NCBI RefSeq assembly: GCF_001650905.1
Contig: NZ_LXYG01000002.1
Location: forward strand, 124,001 to 188,000
DNA: 64,000 nucleotides
Direction of reading: 5' to 3'
From: Balneola sp. EhC07
GTDB lineage: Bacteria > Bacteroidota > Rhodothermia > Balneolales > Balneolaceae
A model generated the notes under the pieces. The model saw nothing but the letters and a program-made list of their open reading frames with translations, had not been told where the DNA came from and searched no databases. The stretch's first letter is position 1. Every line of letters starts with the position of its first letter. The position numbers were made by a program, and so were the translations under genes. Of this stretch, positions 63,278 through 64,000 are shown piece by piece.

Positions 63278-64000
63278 ATGAAATTCCGCGATCTTCAAAT
63301 TATTGAACCTATCCAAAAGGCTCTTAAAGAACAGGGCTATGATAAGCCTACACCAATTCAGGAACAATCTATACCAATTTTACTGGCCGGAAAAGACCTT
63401 CTGGGTTGTGCGCAAACCGGTACCGGGAAAACTGCTGCTTTCGCAATTCCGATCCTTCAACATTTATCTGATTCTCATGAACCTGATAATCCCAGGCGCT
63501 CAATAAGATCTCTGGTGATCACTCCAACCAGAGAATTAGCGATTCAAATTGCTGACAGCTTTACTACATACGGACAATATACTGACATCAAAAATACCGT
63601 TATTTATGGAGGAGTTAAGCAGCAAAAGCAAGTTAAACGGCTTAAAGCAGGCGTTGATATACTTGTAGCCACCCCCGGAAGATTGTTGGATCTGATGAAT
63701 CAGGGATTCGTGTCGCTAAAAGATGTAGAGTATTTTGTACTTGATGAAGCCGATCAAATGCTGGATATGGGATTTATTCACGATATCAAGAAAGTAATTG
63801 CCAGATTACCCAAAAAACGACAATCACTATTCTTTTCGGCAACCATGCCTGCTGCTATTGTGAATCTTTCTAAATCCATTCTGGGAAACCCCGAACGAGT
63901 GACTATAACTCCTGAAAAAGCAACAGCAGAAAAAGTAGAACAGCATCTTTTTTATGTCAGCAATGGAAATAAGATCAAATTGCTGATCAATCTTCTTCAA
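63278..64000 (+). CDS. RhlE-like DEAD-box RNA helicase (3' truncated by window)
   Basis: An ATP-dependent RNA helicase reading frame is open from ATG 63278 to the right edge (241 codons). Visible motifs are the Q motif PTPIQEQSIP, motif I AQTGTGKT, Ia PTRELA, Ib TPGRLLD, motif II LDEADQMLDMGF and motif III SAT. The opening MKFRDLQIIEPIQKALKEQG and the short lead before the Q motif fit the RhlE group, which act in ribosome assembly or RNA turnover. The second RecA-like domain and any basic tail lie outside the window. The 160-bp gap from sua5 has no repeat or RNA gene that I can see. Confidence 0.93.
   Translation, partial: MKFRDLQIIEPIQKALKEQGYDKPTPIQEQSIPILLAGKDLLGCAQTGTGKTAAFAIPILQHLSDSHEPDNPRRSIRSLVITPTRELAIQIADSFTTYGQYTDIKNTVIYGGVKQQKQVKRLKAGVDILVATPGRLLDLMNQGFVSLKDVEYFVLDEADQMLDMGFIHDIKKVIARLPKKRQSLFFSATMPAAIVNLSKSILGNPERVTITPEKATAEKVEQHLFYVSNGNKIKLLINLLQ

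Noticed and set aside
1-64000. tRNA, rRNA, CRISPR arrays, integrases and transposases
   Set aside because: None could be recognised in any gap or reading frame inspected.

Overview
The window looks like a chromosomal segment of an AT-rich Bacteroidota-type bacterium, most likely Balneolota (Balneolaceae-like). This placement is inferred from three traits: large secreted proteins ending in a YPNPFNPS...LGQRVK...GxYxYRxxAGD type sorting domain, a stand-alone Bacteroidetes-type proline dehydrogenase, and a Bat-type vWA locus. No rRNA, tRNA, CRISPR array, prophage or recognisable insertion sequence was seen.

Layout. (1) 2-2767 (+): betaine-lipid pair btaA (cut by the left edge) and btaB, then proline dehydrogenase. 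(2) 2768-4392: a repeat-rich stretch with two small lipoproteins that share a duplicated 32-bp leader. The first lipoprotein is a lone sorting-domain-like module carrying a probable one-base frameshift. (3) 11727-4397 (-): a compact run of an AtuA/DUF1446 protein, a renalase-like FAD enzyme and the two halves of a heterodimeric ABC exporter, which enclose an RNase Z gene with an unusual metal motif and an Arg/Ser-rich tail. (4) 28130-11920 (-): a signalling and surface-protein block. It holds two paralogous histidine kinases (TPR and beta-propeller sensors), a NarL/LuxR response regulator, and two giant secreted proteins, one with a dockerin and one with three cohesin-like modules. Both giants have sorting tails. 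Two similar 18-bp palindromes lie beside the regulator and upstream of the dockerin gene. (5) 28131-29034: a long mosaic intergenic repeat. (6) 52560-29035 (-): a dense gene run. It starts with four DUF11-type surface genes (159, about 888, 2391 and 3260 aa), one of which is an outer-membrane beta-barrel with OmpA domains. A single-domain receiver, recO, an HtrA protease and an LPP20-like lipoprotein follow. (7) 52867-57163: a Bat/DUF58 locus interrupted by a convergent M23 peptidase gene. (8) 57214-57964: an orphan membrane-protein gene bracketed by 38-bp direct repeats. (9) 58048-64000 (+): mfd, a third copy of the mosaic repeat, sua5, and an RhlE-like helicase cut by the right edge.

How the genes may work together. 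The window appears to encode two separate surface-display systems. One uses sorting-tailed cohesin/dockerin proteins, possibly under control of the adjacent two-component system. The other is the DUF11 cluster: three non-barrel proteins lack sorting tails and instead end in a shared DUF11-like terminal module, beside a DUF11/Big_1/beta-barrel/OmpA protein that could anchor or assemble them. The DUF11 cluster is the best candidate here for an undescribed system. Its functional linkage is inference.
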